Position numbers and translations under genes: made by a program. Source: CATQHW01 sp965243545 (lineage in GTDB: Bacteria > Spirochaetota > Spirochaetia > SZUA-6 > Bin103). Taken from it: 64,000 bases of DNA. Location: assembly GCA_965243545.1 (NCBI GenBank), contig OZ251573.1:2480001-2544000 (forward strand). The letters run 5' to 3'. Numbering within the stretch: the first letter of the stretch is position 1; each line of letters begins with the position of its first letter. The notes under the pieces are model-generated. The model saw nothing but the letters and a program-made list of their open reading frames with translations. It did no database searches and was not told the origin of the DNA. This document shows, piece by piece, positions 56,014 through 64,000 of the stretch.

Positions 56014-56579
56014 TCCGCGTGCAGCAGATCGCCGACCTGGAGGCGCGGGTACTGCGCGCCGTCGACCTGATCGAACGCCTGCGCGCCGAGAACCGCACCC
56101 TGAGCGCGGAGCTGACCGAATCGCGCGGGCGGCTCACCGAATCGCAGGAGCGGCTCACCGAGTCGCAGGAGCGGTCGCGGCAGCTGGAGGAAAAGCTGAC
56201 CGAGCTGCGCAGCGATCAGGAGAACGTGGAGCAGATCATCGTCCGCACGCTGGACAAGCTCGACGGGCTGGAGGACGCCTGGGCCGAGCAGCCGGATGAA
56301 CCGCTGGAGGCGGAGCAGGACCCGGACGCGGGCGTTGCGGAGGCCCCTGTCGACGCGGCGCCGATCGACGAAGCGCCTGTGGACGTTGCGCCTGCCGATG
56401 AAGCGCCGGCGGTCGATGAGGCGTCTGCGGCCGTCTCGCCGGCCGACGAGGCGCCGGGCGACGTGCCGGCTGCCGGCGCGGCGTATCCGCCGCCCGGGCC
56501 GCCAGCTCCGCCGCCGAGTCCGCCCGGCGCAGGAGCGTCCGCGGCCGGCGAGCGTCCGTTCGGCCCCGGTGGTCCGTAA
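56010..56579 (+). CDS. Coiled-coil protein with Pro/Ala-rich tail, next to zapA
   Basis: The product is 189 residues. Residues ~5-90 form a long coiled coil (LEARVLRAVDLIERLRAENRTL, then three SxxRLTESQER-like repeats). The rest is Ala/Asp/Pro-rich and probably disordered. The gene overlaps rplT and lies 42 bases before zapA. Size and context suggest a ZapB-like divisome partner, but the tail is atypical and the similarity is only structural. Confidence 0.6.
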   Translation: MIRVQQIADLEARVLRAVDLIERLRAENRTLSAELTESRGRLTESQERLTESQERSRQLEEKLTELRSDQENVEQIIVRTLDKLDGLEDAWAEQPDEPLEAEQDPDAGVAEAPVDAAPIDEAPVDVAPADEAPAVDEASAAVSPADEAPGDVPAAGAAYPPPGPPAPPPSPPGAGASAAGERPFGPGGP

Positions 56580-56621
56580 CGCCGCCGGTTAGGGCCGCCG
56601 CCGCGCGGTGAGGAGTAGCCG

Positions 56622-57005
56622 GTGGCCAAGCACCTTGCGCACGTCGACATTCTCGGTTCGTCGTTCACGATCAAGTCGGACGAATCGACCGAGCATCTTG
56701 CCGAGCTGATCGAGCACTTCTCCAGCCGGGTCGCCGAGGCCCGGCGCGCGATGCCGCAGGCGGACTCCCTGCGCGTGGCGATCGTCTCCGGGCTCAACAT
56801 CACCGACGAGCTGTTCAAGGCGCGCAAGGAGAACGCGGAGACGGTACGCGACGCGCACGCCGCCGGCGAGATCGCCAGCCGTCTGATCGGGATGATCGAT
56901 CAGACGCTGGTCACCGGCGGCGACAGGTCCGCCGGCGGCGACGGGTCCGGCGGCGCGAAGCCCGGACCGCCGGCCGAGAACGCCGAGAAGTCGACCGCCC
57001 CATAG
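56622..57005 (+). CDS. zapA: Cell division protein ZapA
   Basis: The product is 127 residues from GTG 56622. HVDILGSSFTIKSDESTEHLAELIEHFSSRV is the ZapA N-terminal globular domain; the helical part (VAIVSGLNITDELFKARKENAE) follows. ZapA crosslinks FtsZ filaments at mid-cell. The last ~30 residues are Gly/Pro-rich and are encoded antisense to the end of the PfkB gene (106-base overlap). Confidence 0.85.
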   Translation: MAKHLAHVDILGSSFTIKSDESTEHLAELIEHFSSRVAEARRAMPQADSLRVAIVSGLNITDELFKARKENAETVRDAHAAGEIASRLIGMIDQTLVTGGDRSAGGDGSGGAKPGPPAENAEKSTAP

Positions 57006-58021
57006 TCGCAGCCGTCGACCGCGACGATGGCGGCGGCCACGCGGTTGCCCAGCGCAGCCGCCTGCGCGGCGCTGCCGCCGGCCAGCATGGCGTGCAGGTA
57101 GCCGGCGGCGAACGAATCGCCGGCCCCGGTCGTGTCGAGCGGCTCGACCGGCGCGCCGGCTACGTGCGCCGCCGCCCTGCCGCCCTCCCACACCAGGCAC
57201 CCCGCCGCCCCCAGCTTGACCACCACCACCGGCGCCAACCCGGCCAGCGGCGCGCACGCCGCGGCCGGATCGCCGCCGCCCCGCCCGCCGGAGCCACCGC
57301 CGCCGGAGCCACTGCCGCCGTCGGCCAGCGCGGCCAGCGCGCGCGCTTCCTGCTCGTTGGCGAACAGCAGATCGACCGACCCGGCGGCCCAGTCCAGGAG
57401 CTCTCGGCCGAACTCGCGCACCACCAGCACGTCGGCCACGTCGAAGGCGACCGGCGCGCCGGCGGCCCGCGCTTCGGCGGCGGCCGCCCGCAACGCCGCC
57501 TCCGGCCGGTCCGGCCCCCACAGATAGGCGGTGGCGTAGAAGCAGGCGCTGGCGGCGATCGCCGCCCGGTCGAGCTGATCGGCGGTGAGCGTCCGGCACG
57601 CCCCCAGCGATGTGAACATGGTGCGCTGGCCGTCAGGGGTGACCAGCACCACCGACGTGCCGGTCGGCTCGCGCGGATGCGCGCCGAGTCGGCAGGCGAC
57701 CCCGGCCGCGGCCAGCCGCCGGGCCAGCTCGCGGCCCACGGCGTCAGCGCCGACCATGCCGGTCATCACCGGCGGCCGGGACGCGCCGCCGCCGGCCAGA
57801 CCCGCCAGCCACGCCAACCCGCGCAACGTGTTGGCGCAGCTTCCCCCAGGCCGCCGCTGGTGCCGGCGGAGACCGCCGGCGACCTGCGCCGCCCGCTCGG
57901 CGTCGACCAGCGACATCGTGCCGGGCGCCGCGCCGATGCCCGCCAGCCGTTCGGCCGGCACGCGGCCGATCAGGTCCATGAGCGGATTGCCCATGCCGAA
58001 CACGGAGTAGTTGGCCACCAT
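56900..58021 (-). CDS. PfkB family sugar/nucleoside kinase
   Basis: The product is 373 residues. PfkB motif 1 region: GGSCANTLRGLAWL; motif 2: PLDTTGAGDSFAAGYLHAML with the catalytic Asp. FGMGNPLMDLIG at the start resembles adenosine-kinase-like members. A GGSGSGGGGSGGRGG insert near residue 240 is a flexible loop. Phosphate acceptor not certain (adenosine or a sugar). The 3' end overlaps zapA by 106 bases, tail to tail. Confidence 0.82.
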   Translation of the reverse strand: MVANYSVFGMGNPLMDLIGRVPAERLAGIGAAPGTMSLVDAERAAQVAGGLRRHQRRPGGSCANTLRGLAWLAGLAGGGASRPPVMTGMVGADAVGRELARRLAAAGVACRLGAHPREPTGTSVVLVTPDGQRTMFTSLGACRTLTADQLDRAAIAASACFYATAYLWGPDRPEAALRAAAAEARAAGAPVAFDVADVLVVREFGRELLDWAAGSVDLLFANEQEARALAALADGGSGSGGGGSGGRGGGDPAAACAPLAGLAPVVVVKLGAAGCLVWEGGRAAAHVAGAPVEPLDTTGAGDSFAAGYLHAMLAGGSAAQAAALGNRVAAAIVAVDGCDYGAVDFSAFSAGGPGFAPPDPSPPADLSPPVTSV

Positions 58022-58050
58022 CGTCTCCTGCTACGCTCGGCGTCATTCTA

Positions 58051-59157
58051 ATGTCCGCACGCGACCCCTTGGAGCGCATCGTCTTCATCGACCTCCCCGA
58101 CGCCCCCGGCCTGCGCGTCGCCGGCTTCGATCTCGATCCCGCGGTTCCCCTGCCGCTGGAGATCGACGGCCAGGCCGGCGACGTCGACCCGGAGGAGATC
58201 ACCTGGGAGGCGATCCTGGCCGGCGTGCTCAAGGTGCTGGCGTACCGGCCCGGCCACCGCGACGCGGCGTACTTCCGCCGCTTCGTCGGCGCGGTGCGGC
58301 CGGAGATCAACGCCGAGCTCACCGAGGCGGCCATCTTCAAGGCGCGCAACGGCGACCTGGACCTGGCGGAGGAGCTGTTCCTGGCGCTGATCGGCCTGTT
58401 CCCGGAAGACCCGCAACCGGCCGTCAACCTGGCGCTCACCTACGAGGAGCGGGTGCGGGCCGCGTTGCGCGCCGAGGACCGCGCCGAGGCTGAGCGCCGC
58501 CGCGGCGAGACGCTGACCGCCTACCGGCGGGCGCTCGACATCGATCCGCTGTTCCCGGACGCGCACTTCAACCTCGCCTTCTTCCACTCCGAGATGGCCG
58601 ACCACGCGAGCTGCCGCCGCCATCTCGACCTCTACCTCAAGTACGGGACCGATGCGGAGAAGCTGCAGCAGGCGCGGAAGCTGCGCGACCGGATCGAAGC
58701 CGAGGGATTGGGCGACGAGCTGTTCCGCGACGCGGTGGCGGCGATCCGCGACGGCCGCGAGCGGCAGGGGATCGAACACGCGCGCCGCTTCGTGATCGGC
58801 CACCCCGGCACGTGGAAGGGCTGGTTCGTGCTGGGCTGGGGCCTGCGCCGCGCCGGCGACTACGCGCTGGCGCGCGACGCGTTCCATACGGCGCTCGGCC
58901 TGGTCGAGCCGCAGGTCGACACGCTCAACGAGCTGTCGATCTGCAACCTGGAGCTGGGCGATCTGGCCGAATGCGAACGCTGCCTGCGCCTGGCGTTGGA
59001 GCTGGCGCCGGAGGATACGCGGGTCATCTCCAACATGGGGGTCCTGCAGCTGCGGCGCGGCGATACCGAGGGCGCGCTCGGCTATTTCCGCGCCGTCCGC
59101 GAGATCGATCCCAACGACCCGGTGGCGGCCCGCTACCTGGCGGAGATCGCCGGCTGA
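58051..59157 (+). CDS. Tetratricopeptide repeat protein
   Basis: The product is 368 residues. At least five TPR-like helix pairs are visible, among them AYRRALDIDPLFPDAHFNLAF, GWGLRRAGDYALARDAFHTAL and EDTRVISNMGVLQLRRGDTEGAL. No signal peptide, so cytoplasmic. TPRs hold protein partners; which ones is unknown. Followed 11 bases later by the PilZ gene, suggesting one operon running to tsaB. Confidence 0.8.
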   Translation: MSARDPLERIVFIDLPDAPGLRVAGFDLDPAVPLPLEIDGQAGDVDPEEITWEAILAGVLKVLAYRPGHRDAAYFRRFVGAVRPEINAELTEAAIFKARNGDLDLAEELFLALIGLFPEDPQPAVNLALTYEERVRAALRAEDRAEAERRRGETLTAYRRALDIDPLFPDAHFNLAFFHSEMADHASCRRHLDLYLKYGTDAEKLQQARKLRDRIEAEGLGDELFRDAVAAIRDGRERQGIEHARRFVIGHPGTWKGWFVLGWGLRRAGDYALARDAFHTALGLVEPQVDTLNELSICNLELGDLAECERCLRLALELAPEDTRVISNMGVLQLRRGDTEGALGYFRAVREIDPNDPVAARYLAEIAG

Positions 59158-59168
59158 GGCGGGCGCCG

Positions 59169-59909
59169 ATGGAGCAGGACGGCGGGCGGCAAGGCATCCG
59201 GCGGCGCCCCGGCCCCGGACGGCGCCGGGGCATCCGGCGGCGACGGGACCTGTGGCGGGGCTGGGACGCGGTAGACGCGCTCGACGAAGCCGACGCCGCG
59301 GTGCTGGACGGGCTGGCGCAGCGCTCCGGGGTCCCGGACCCGGCGACCCTGGTCGAAGACCGGGAGCTGTTCGGCCAGCTGGTGGCGCAGGCGGTGCGCG
59401 CCGTGGAACGTGCGCCGGAGCTGGCCCCGGAAGACCGCCATCTCCGGGTGGCGCGCTACCTCCGCCTCGAAGAACGGGTTGAGCGGCGCGCGGCCGGCGA
59501 CCCGCGCCGCCGGAGCCGCCGGCGGCAGGTCGCTTGGCCGTGCACGATTACCCCGCTCCGCGCGCCGGCCGGCGCCGGTCCGCAGCCGGAGGCGCTGGCG
59601 CCGGAACCGCCGGTGATGGCGACGGTTCTGGACGTGTCGACCGGCGGTTGCGCGGTTCACCTCCTCGGTCCCTTCGCGGAAGGCAAGATGGCCGGGATCG
59701 ACTTCGACCCGGACGGCCGCACGCCGGTGACCGCGATCGGCCGGGCGTGCGGCGTCCGTCCGCAACGGCCGGCCGGCACGATCGTGCACCTGCGGTTCGC
59801 CCGGCTTTCGCACGAACACCGCAACCGCATCTACCGCTTCGTCCACCACGCCGACCGGCGGAGAGCCGATGACGGGCGGGAGGGCGGCGATGGCCAATAC
59901 CGCCGCTGA
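59169..59909 (+). CDS. PilZ domain protein
   Basis: The product is 246 residues. The C-terminal half holds the PilZ signature: an arginine cluster RRRSRRRQ for the RxxxR part, then VLDVSTGGCAV for the (D/N)xSxxG part. PilZ domains bind cyclic di-GMP. The N-terminal half is Arg-rich and acidic by turns with no known domain. It overlaps the longest form of tsaE. Confidence 0.75.
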   Translation: MEQDGGRQGIRRRPGPGRRRGIRRRRDLWRGWDAVDALDEADAAVLDGLAQRSGVPDPATLVEDRELFGQLVAQAVRAVERAPELAPEDRHLRVARYLRLEERVERRAAGDPRRRSRRRQVAWPCTITPLRAPAGAGPQPEALAPEPPVMATVLDVSTGGCAVHLLGPFAEGKMAGIDFDPDGRTPVTAIGRACGVRPQRPAGTIVHLRFARLSHEHRNRIYRFVHHADRRRADDGREGGDGQYRR

Positions 59910-60357
59910 CCGCCCCGCCGCTGACCGGCCGGCCGGCCAACCGCAACGCTACGTCACGGCGGCGGCGGCGGAGACCGAAGCGCTCGGCGAGCGCCTGGGC
60001 CGGAAGCTCGCCGCCGGCGACGTGGTCACCCTGTCGGGTCCGCTCGGCAGCGGCAAGACGACCTTCGCCAAGGGGCTGGCGCGCGGCCTGCAGGTCGCCG
60101 AGGAGGTGACCAGCCCCACCTACGCGCTGGTGAGCGAGTACGCCGGCCGGCTGCCGCTCTACCACGTCGACCTGTACCGGATCGCCGCGCCGGCGCAGTA
60201 CCGTTCCCTGGCCATGGACGACATCCTGCACGGCCCGTGGGTCACGGTGGTGGAGTGGCCGGAGCACGCCGCGCCGCCGATCACTGGAGCGATCGAGGTC
60301 ACCTTCGCGATCGCCGCCGGCGGCGGACGGACGGTGTGCGTACGGGGCGCGGCGTGA
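59890..60357 (+). CDS. tsaE: tRNA threonylcarbamoyladenosine synthesis ATPase TsaE
   Basis: The product is 155 residues from ATG 59890 (59869 also possible). Walker A: LSGPLGSGKTTFAKGLARGL; TSPTYALVSEY and LYHVDLYR are the family marks. With TsaB and TsaD it makes t6A37 on tRNA. The tsaB start overlaps its stop (GTGA). Confidence 0.92.
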   Translation: MANTAADRPAADRPAGQPQRYVTAAAAETEALGERLGRKLAAGDVVTLSGPLGSGKTTFAKGLARGLQVAEEVTSPTYALVSEYAGRLPLYHVDLYRIAAPAQYRSLAMDDILHGPWVTVVEWPEHAAPPITGAIEVTFAIAAGGGRTVCVRGAA

Positions 60358-61148
60358 CGGCGCTCGCCTTCGACACCGCCGCGCCGGCCATGGGCGTGTG
60401 CGTGGCCGCCCCCAACGCCACCTTGGTCTGTTCGGTGGCGGCCGGCCTGCAGCACGGCGCGCGGCTGGCGCCGCTGATCGACGACGCCCTGCGGCAGGCC
60501 GGCGTCACCGCCGCGGACCTGGAGCTGGTCGTGTGCGGCATCGGCCCCGGTTCGTTCACCGGCGTCCGCATCGGCATTGCCACCGCGCTCGGCATGACCG
60601 CCGGCGGCGGACGGTGCGGGCTGCTCGGCGTCTCCGCGCTCGACGCCGCCGGCCACCGCCTGCGCTTCTTTCCGGGCGTGGTGGCGCCGCTCATCGACGC
60701 CCGCAAGGGGCGGCTGTTCGCGGCCCTGTACCGTTCCGGGCGGCGCCTGACCGGCTTTCTGGACGAGAGCCCGGAACGCATCCGCGAACGGCTGCAAGGG
60801 TATCCGGCGGTCCTGCTGACCGGACCGGCGGCGCCCACGCTGCACGCGGCCTGGGCCGGCGGCAGGGCCTCGGGCGGCGGCAGGGCCTCGGGCGGCGGCA
60901 GGGCCGGGAGCGGCATCGCGCTCGACCCGAGCGCGGAGCAGGCCGACGCGGCCGCCCTGCTGGCCGTCGGCGCGCAACGCTACGCCCGCCAGGCGGTGCG
61001 GCGCGTGTTGCCCCGGCCCGCCTACCTGCGGCCGAGCGAAGCGGAGCTGGGACAGCCGGGTCCGGCGGCGCCGGGGGTACGAACGCTGCCCGCCCGCAGT
61101 CAACCCGCCGGCGATCAGCCCGCCGGCCGCGGCCCTACCAGTCGATGA
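60354..61148 (+). CDS. tsaB: tRNA threonylcarbamoyladenosine synthesis protein TsaB
   Basis: The product is 264 residues from GTG 60354. LAFDTAAPAMGVCV is the ASKHA first strand pair and VCGIGPGSFTGVRIGIATALGM the family signature. It forms a dimer with TsaD. An insert GGRASGGGRASGGGRAGSG near residue 165, coded by 18-bp repeats, is absent from typical TsaB. The end overlaps the convergent oxidoreductase by 14 bases. Confidence 0.9.
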   Translation: MTALAFDTAAPAMGVCVAAPNATLVCSVAAGLQHGARLAPLIDDALRQAGVTAADLELVVCGIGPGSFTGVRIGIATALGMTAGGGRCGLLGVSALDAAGHRLRFFPGVVAPLIDARKGRLFAALYRSGRRLTGFLDESPERIRERLQGYPAVLLTGPAAPTLHAAWAGGRASGGGRASGGGRAGSGIALDPSAEQADAAALLAVGAQRYARQAVRRVLPRPAYLRPSEAELGQPGPAAPGVRTLPARSQPAGDQPAGRGPTSR

Positions 61149-62430
61149 GGTCGTCGACGCGCACGATCCGGCCGGTCCGCATCGACACGTTGCCGGCTAT
61201 GCCGGTGAGGATGGCGTTGGCGCCGTCCACGTGCGTCGCCGCGCGGGAGAGCGGATCATCGTCCCCCTCGCCGAACAGATCGCGCAGGATGCGCGGGTCA
61301 GCGCCGCCATGAGCGCCGGCCGCCTCCTCCAACTCGACCTCCGCGGGATCGCCGAACATCGGCAGCACCCGCAGCCGGCGCGTCGCCGCCGCCGCTTCGC
61401 CGGCCTGATCGCCGCCGGCCGACACGTAGGACGTCTCCACCTGCTGCGCCTCGATCCGGCCGGCCGTGCCGGTGATCGCCAGGCGGAACCCCTCCCACGG
61501 GGCGTAGGCGGTGAGCGAGTAGGTCAACACCGCCCCGTTGCGCATCCGCACCAGCAGCCCGAGCGTGTCCTCAATGCTGATGCCGTCGCCAAAGACGCTC
61601 TGATCGCGCAGGTAGCCGTCTTCGTGCTCGGCGCGCAGGTACATGTCGCGCAACGAATCGCTGCCGGCAAGGTCGAGCGCGAACGGATCGCCGGCGGCCG
61701 CGGCGCTGCCGTGCGCGCGGGCGTAGAAGCGCGTCTCGCCCCGCTCCTCGGCGTTGGCGCGGCCGTAGAACGCCAGGCCGCCGAACGCCGCCACCTCCAT
61801 CGGCGCGCTGGCCAGCCAGAAGTTGACCAGATCGAAGTGATGCGACGACAGGTGCACCAGCAGCCCGCCGCTGTTACGCTTGTCGCGGTGCCAGCGCCGG
61901 AAGTAGTCGGCGCCGTGCCGGGTGTCGAGCAGCCACTCGAAGTGCATGGCGGTCACCGTTCCCACCGTCCCTTCCGCTATGATGCGGCGCACCGCGCTGG
62001 CCAGCGGCGAGTACCGGTAGTTGTAGGCCACGCGCACCGAGCGCCCGCTCCGCTTGACGGCGTCCAGGATCGCCTGCAGCCGCTGCTGATCGATCGTCAA
62101 CGGCTTTTCGCTGATGACGTCGCACCCCAGGTCGAGCGCGCGGATGATGTAGCGGTGGTGGGTCCGGTCGATGGTGGTGACGATGACGGCGTGCGGACGC
62201 TGTTCGGCGATCATGGCGTCGAACCGATCCGGGGCGTACAGCGCCGCCCCGCCGCCGCCCGGATGGCGGCGCATCACCCGGTTGGCGTACTCCATGCGGG
62301 TCCGGTTGAGGTCGCAGAGCGCCACCACCTGCGCCCGGCCGCCGAAGTCGCGCGCCAGCGCTTCGTAGAAGAACCGCCCGCGTCCGCCCGCGCCGACCAG
62401 CGCGTAGCGCCGCTTCGCGCCGCCGCCCAT
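61135..62430 (-). CDS. Gfo/Idh/MocA family oxidoreductase
   Basis: The product is 431 residues. N-terminal Rossmann fold: YALVGAGGRGRFFYEAL; the EKP motif DVISEKPLTIDQQ is present. C-terminal alpha/beta domain: WHRDKRNSGGLLVHLSSHHFDLVNFWL with the usual HxxD-type active site. NAD(P)-dependent sugar or inositol dehydrogenase; substrate unknown. It is convergent with tsaB and divergent from the lipoate ligase-like gene. Confidence 0.88.
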   Translation of the reverse strand: MGGGAKRRYALVGAGGRGRFFYEALARDFGGRAQVVALCDLNRTRMEYANRVMRRHPGGGGAALYAPDRFDAMIAEQRPHAVIVTTIDRTHHRYIIRALDLGCDVISEKPLTIDQQRLQAILDAVKRSGRSVRVAYNYRYSPLASAVRRIIAEGTVGTVTAMHFEWLLDTRHGADYFRRWHRDKRNSGGLLVHLSSHHFDLVNFWLASAPMEVAAFGGLAFYGRANAEERGETRFYARAHGSAAAAGDPFALDLAGSDSLRDMYLRAEHEDGYLRDQSVFGDGISIEDTLGLLVRMRNGAVLTYSLTAYAPWEGFRLAITGTAGRIEAQQVETSYVSAGGDQAGEAAAATRRLRVLPMFGDPAEVELEEAAGAHGGADPRILRDLFGEGDDDPLSRAATHVDGANAILTGIAGNVSMRTGRIVRVDDLIDW

Positions 62431-62477
62431 CAGCGCGGCAGTGTAGAGGCTCGGCCCGCCGGCGGCAAACGCCGGCC

Positions 62478-63290
62478 ATGACCGGGATTGCCAACGGTGA
62501 ACGGATCGACGGCGGACCGGTGCGCATGATCTGCCACGATCCGGCGGACGGCGCCTGGAACATGGCGGTCGACCAGGCGCTGGCCGACTCGGCGGCCGGC
62601 GCGGGCGGACGGCCGGCGATCCGGCTGTACGGGTTCCGCTCCCCTACCCTGTCGATCGGCCGGTTCCAGCCGGCGGCGGACGTGCGGCTCGACCGGCTGG
62701 CGGCGGACGGCATACCGCTGATCCGCCGGCCGACCGGCGGGCGCGCGGTCCTGCACGCCGCCGAGGTCACCTATGCGGTGGCGCTCGGCCGAACCCACCT
62801 GCGCCCGTTCACCAAGCGGGCCGTCTACCGCTTCGTGGGCGATCTGCTGAGCGCCGCCCTGGCCGACCTCGGCGTGGTCTGCCGGCGCGCCGACGCGCCG
62901 GCCGGCGACGCCGCCGACCCCGACTGCTTTGCCGTCACCGGTCAGTACGAGGTGGTGGGGCGGCACGGCAAGCTGGTCGGTAGCGCGCAGATGGTGACCC
63001 GGGACGGCGTGCTGCAGCACGGCTCCATCCCGCTCGATGATTCCTTCCGGCGGGTGGCGCGCTACCTGGCCGGCCGGCCCGCGGCGCCGCGCTCCGGCGC
63101 GTCCTGGCTGGCGCGCGAGACCGGCCGGCCGGCCGCGTTCGGCGAGGTGGCGGACCGGCTGCGGCGGAGCCTTGCCGAAGCCGCCGGAACGGTTGCGGCG
63201 TGCGGCCTGGATGCGGACGAGCGGCGGCGCGCCGCGGCGCTCCTGCCCCGCTTTGCCGGCGCGCCGTGGACGACGGCGGGCACGCCGTGA
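62478..63290 (+). CDS. Lipoate-protein ligase A-like protein
   Basis: The product is 270 residues. NMAVDQALADSAA, IGRFQPAADV, LIRRPTGGRAVLHAAEVTYAV and GKLVGSAQ are the BPL_LplA_LipB catalytic signature, with the lysine of GKLVGSAQ essential. It attaches lipoate (or octanoate) to carrier proteins. The last codons overlap the start of the next gene (GTGA). Confidence 0.85.
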   Translation: MTGIANGERIDGGPVRMICHDPADGAWNMAVDQALADSAAGAGGRPAIRLYGFRSPTLSIGRFQPAADVRLDRLAADGIPLIRRPTGGRAVLHAAEVTYAVALGRTHLRPFTKRAVYRFVGDLLSAALADLGVVCRRADAPAGDAADPDCFAVTGQYEVVGRHGKLVGSAQMVTRDGVLQHGSIPLDDSFRRVARYLAGRPAAPRSGASWLARETGRPAAFGEVADRLRRSLAEAAGTVAACGLDADERRRAAALLPRFAGAPWTTAGTP

Positions 63291-64000
63291 CCGCGCGAAG
63301 GTCCGTGTCCGCACGAAGGTCCGTGAACGAAGTCCGGCCGGCCGGCCGGCCGGCGACGCACGGGTCTGACCGGTCGACTCCGGCGCTTCCGCTTCCCGCA
63401 CCGCCGATTCGGGTGCTGGCGGCGCCGGGCGCGCCGACATGGGTCGTGGCGATGCTGGCCGTGGCGCTCTGCGCGCCGCTCGGCGCGGCGCCGCCGGACC
63501 CGGCCATCGTCTGCCGGCCGGGTGAGACGCCGCCCTGCGTGCCGAGGGACGGCTTCTGGAGGGACGCCCCGCCCGCGGAGCAGGCCGCCTACCTGGTGGA
63601 GCGGATGACCGGCGACGAGCTGCTCGGCCAGACGCTGGCGCTCGGCTACTCCGGGACCGGGTTCCCGGACGGCTTGCGCGAGTGGATCGCCGAACGTCAC
63701 CTCGGCAGCGTCAAGATCTCCGGCCGTAACGTCGCCGGCCTGGCCGAGCTCGCCGCCGCCGTCGGAGCCATGCAGGAGGCGGCGCGCGCCACCCGCATGC
63801 AGACGCCGCTGCTGATCCTGACCGACCAGGAAGGCGGCTGGGTCCGCCACGTCAAGAGCGGCACGTCGCACACGCCCGGCAACTTGGCGCTCGGCGCGGC
63901 CGGCATCCCCGACGACGCCTATCGGACCGGCCGGTTCATCGGTCAGGAGCTGCGCGCCTTGGGCATCAACATGAACCTGGCGCCGACCGTCGACGTCTAT
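63287..64000 (+). CDS. Glycoside hydrolase family 3 protein (beta-N-acetylhexosaminidase-like), 5' part
   Basis: The frame is open from GTG 63287 to the window edge, 238 codons. The N-terminal ~55 residues are Arg/Pro-rich, then a hydrophobic segment (TWVVAMLAVALCAPLGA) that may be a signal peptide or membrane anchor; a later start cannot be excluded. ERMTGDELLGQTLALGYSG, LILTDQEGGWVRHVKSGTSHTPGN and INMNLAPTVDVY are GH3/NagZ landmarks. It probably trims GlcNAc from cell-wall fragments or glycans. The catalytic Asp region lies beyond the edge. Confidence 0.82.
   Translation, partial: MTARRSVSARRSVNEVRPAGRPATHGSDRSTPALPLPAPPIRVLAAPGAPTWVVAMLAVALCAPLGAAPPDPAIVCRPGETPPCVPRDGFWRDAPPAEQAAYLVERMTGDELLGQTLALGYSGTGFPDGLREWIAERHLGSVKISGRNVAGLAELAAAVGAMQEAARATRMQTPLLILTDQEGGWVRHVKSGTSHTPGNLALGAAGIPDDAYRTGRFIGQELRALGINMNLAPTVDVY

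Overview
The window is a GC-rich bacterial chromosome segment. It alternates conserved housekeeping blocks with two large, rearranged defence islands. The translation block (infC-rpmI-rplT), zapA, the nifS-thiI pair, metX-metW, hisH-hisF, tsaE/tsaB and a small flavodoxin-like protein of a type I associate with spirochaetes suggest a free-living or host-associated, high-GC member of Spirochaetota. That placement is an inference from gene content only. No rRNA, tRNA or CRISPR array was seen.

Region 1 (1-18.6 kb), defence island A. It opens with debris: a decapitated ATPase fragment, two copies of a Rpn-type nuclease gene with a variable 12-bp repeat, an XRE-ImmA protease gene and scraps of other genes. 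Then comes a minus-strand set made of a very large DEAD/DEAH helicase with DUF1998-like zinc clusters, an AlbA_2/ATPase protein, a SNF2 helicase and an Eco57I-type DNA methylase. This resembles class 1 DISARM (DrmD + DrmMI + DrmA/DrmB-like). The methylase carries a 34-unit CT/AG dinucleotide tract near its 3' end. Immediately after the tract lie three diverged copies of the same ~45-residue module, each in a different reading frame. Slippage can therefore swap the C-terminus of the methylase, and this is the most striking signal in the window.

Region 2 (18.6-27.3 kb), core metabolism. It holds a membrane protein, NifS-like cysteine desulfurase, ThiI, an FmdB zinc ribbon, HisF/HisH, a lipoprotein, MetX, MetW, an orphan DNA methylase and a one-domain retropepsin-like protease.

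Region 3 (27.3-33 kb). An intact IS1380-family element with a 6-bp target duplication is followed by two lipoproteins and the flavodoxin-like protein.

Region 4 (33-51.4 kb), defence island B. A single minus-strand run of about 8 kb carries three McrB-type GTPase genes and two McrC genes (one McrB is frameshifted), behind a strong sigma-70-like promoter. Further on are small acidic proteins of a recurring family, a two-gene type II restriction-modification system, an HsdS remnant, a fourth McrB-like gene interrupted by an apparently identical second copy of the IS, a divergent XRE-ImmA protein, and a one-polypeptide restriction/modification/specificity enzyme. The promoter of the third McrB gene is repeated in front of the broken fourth one.

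Region 5 (51.4-64 kb), core again. It holds an ADP-ribosylglycohydrolase, polyamine- and TRAP-type solute-binding proteins, infC-rpmI-rplT, a coiled-coil protein plus ZapA, a PfkB kinase, a TPR protein, a PilZ protein, TsaE, TsaB, an oxidoreductase, a lipoate ligase-like protein and the start of a family-3 glycoside hydrolase that runs off the end.
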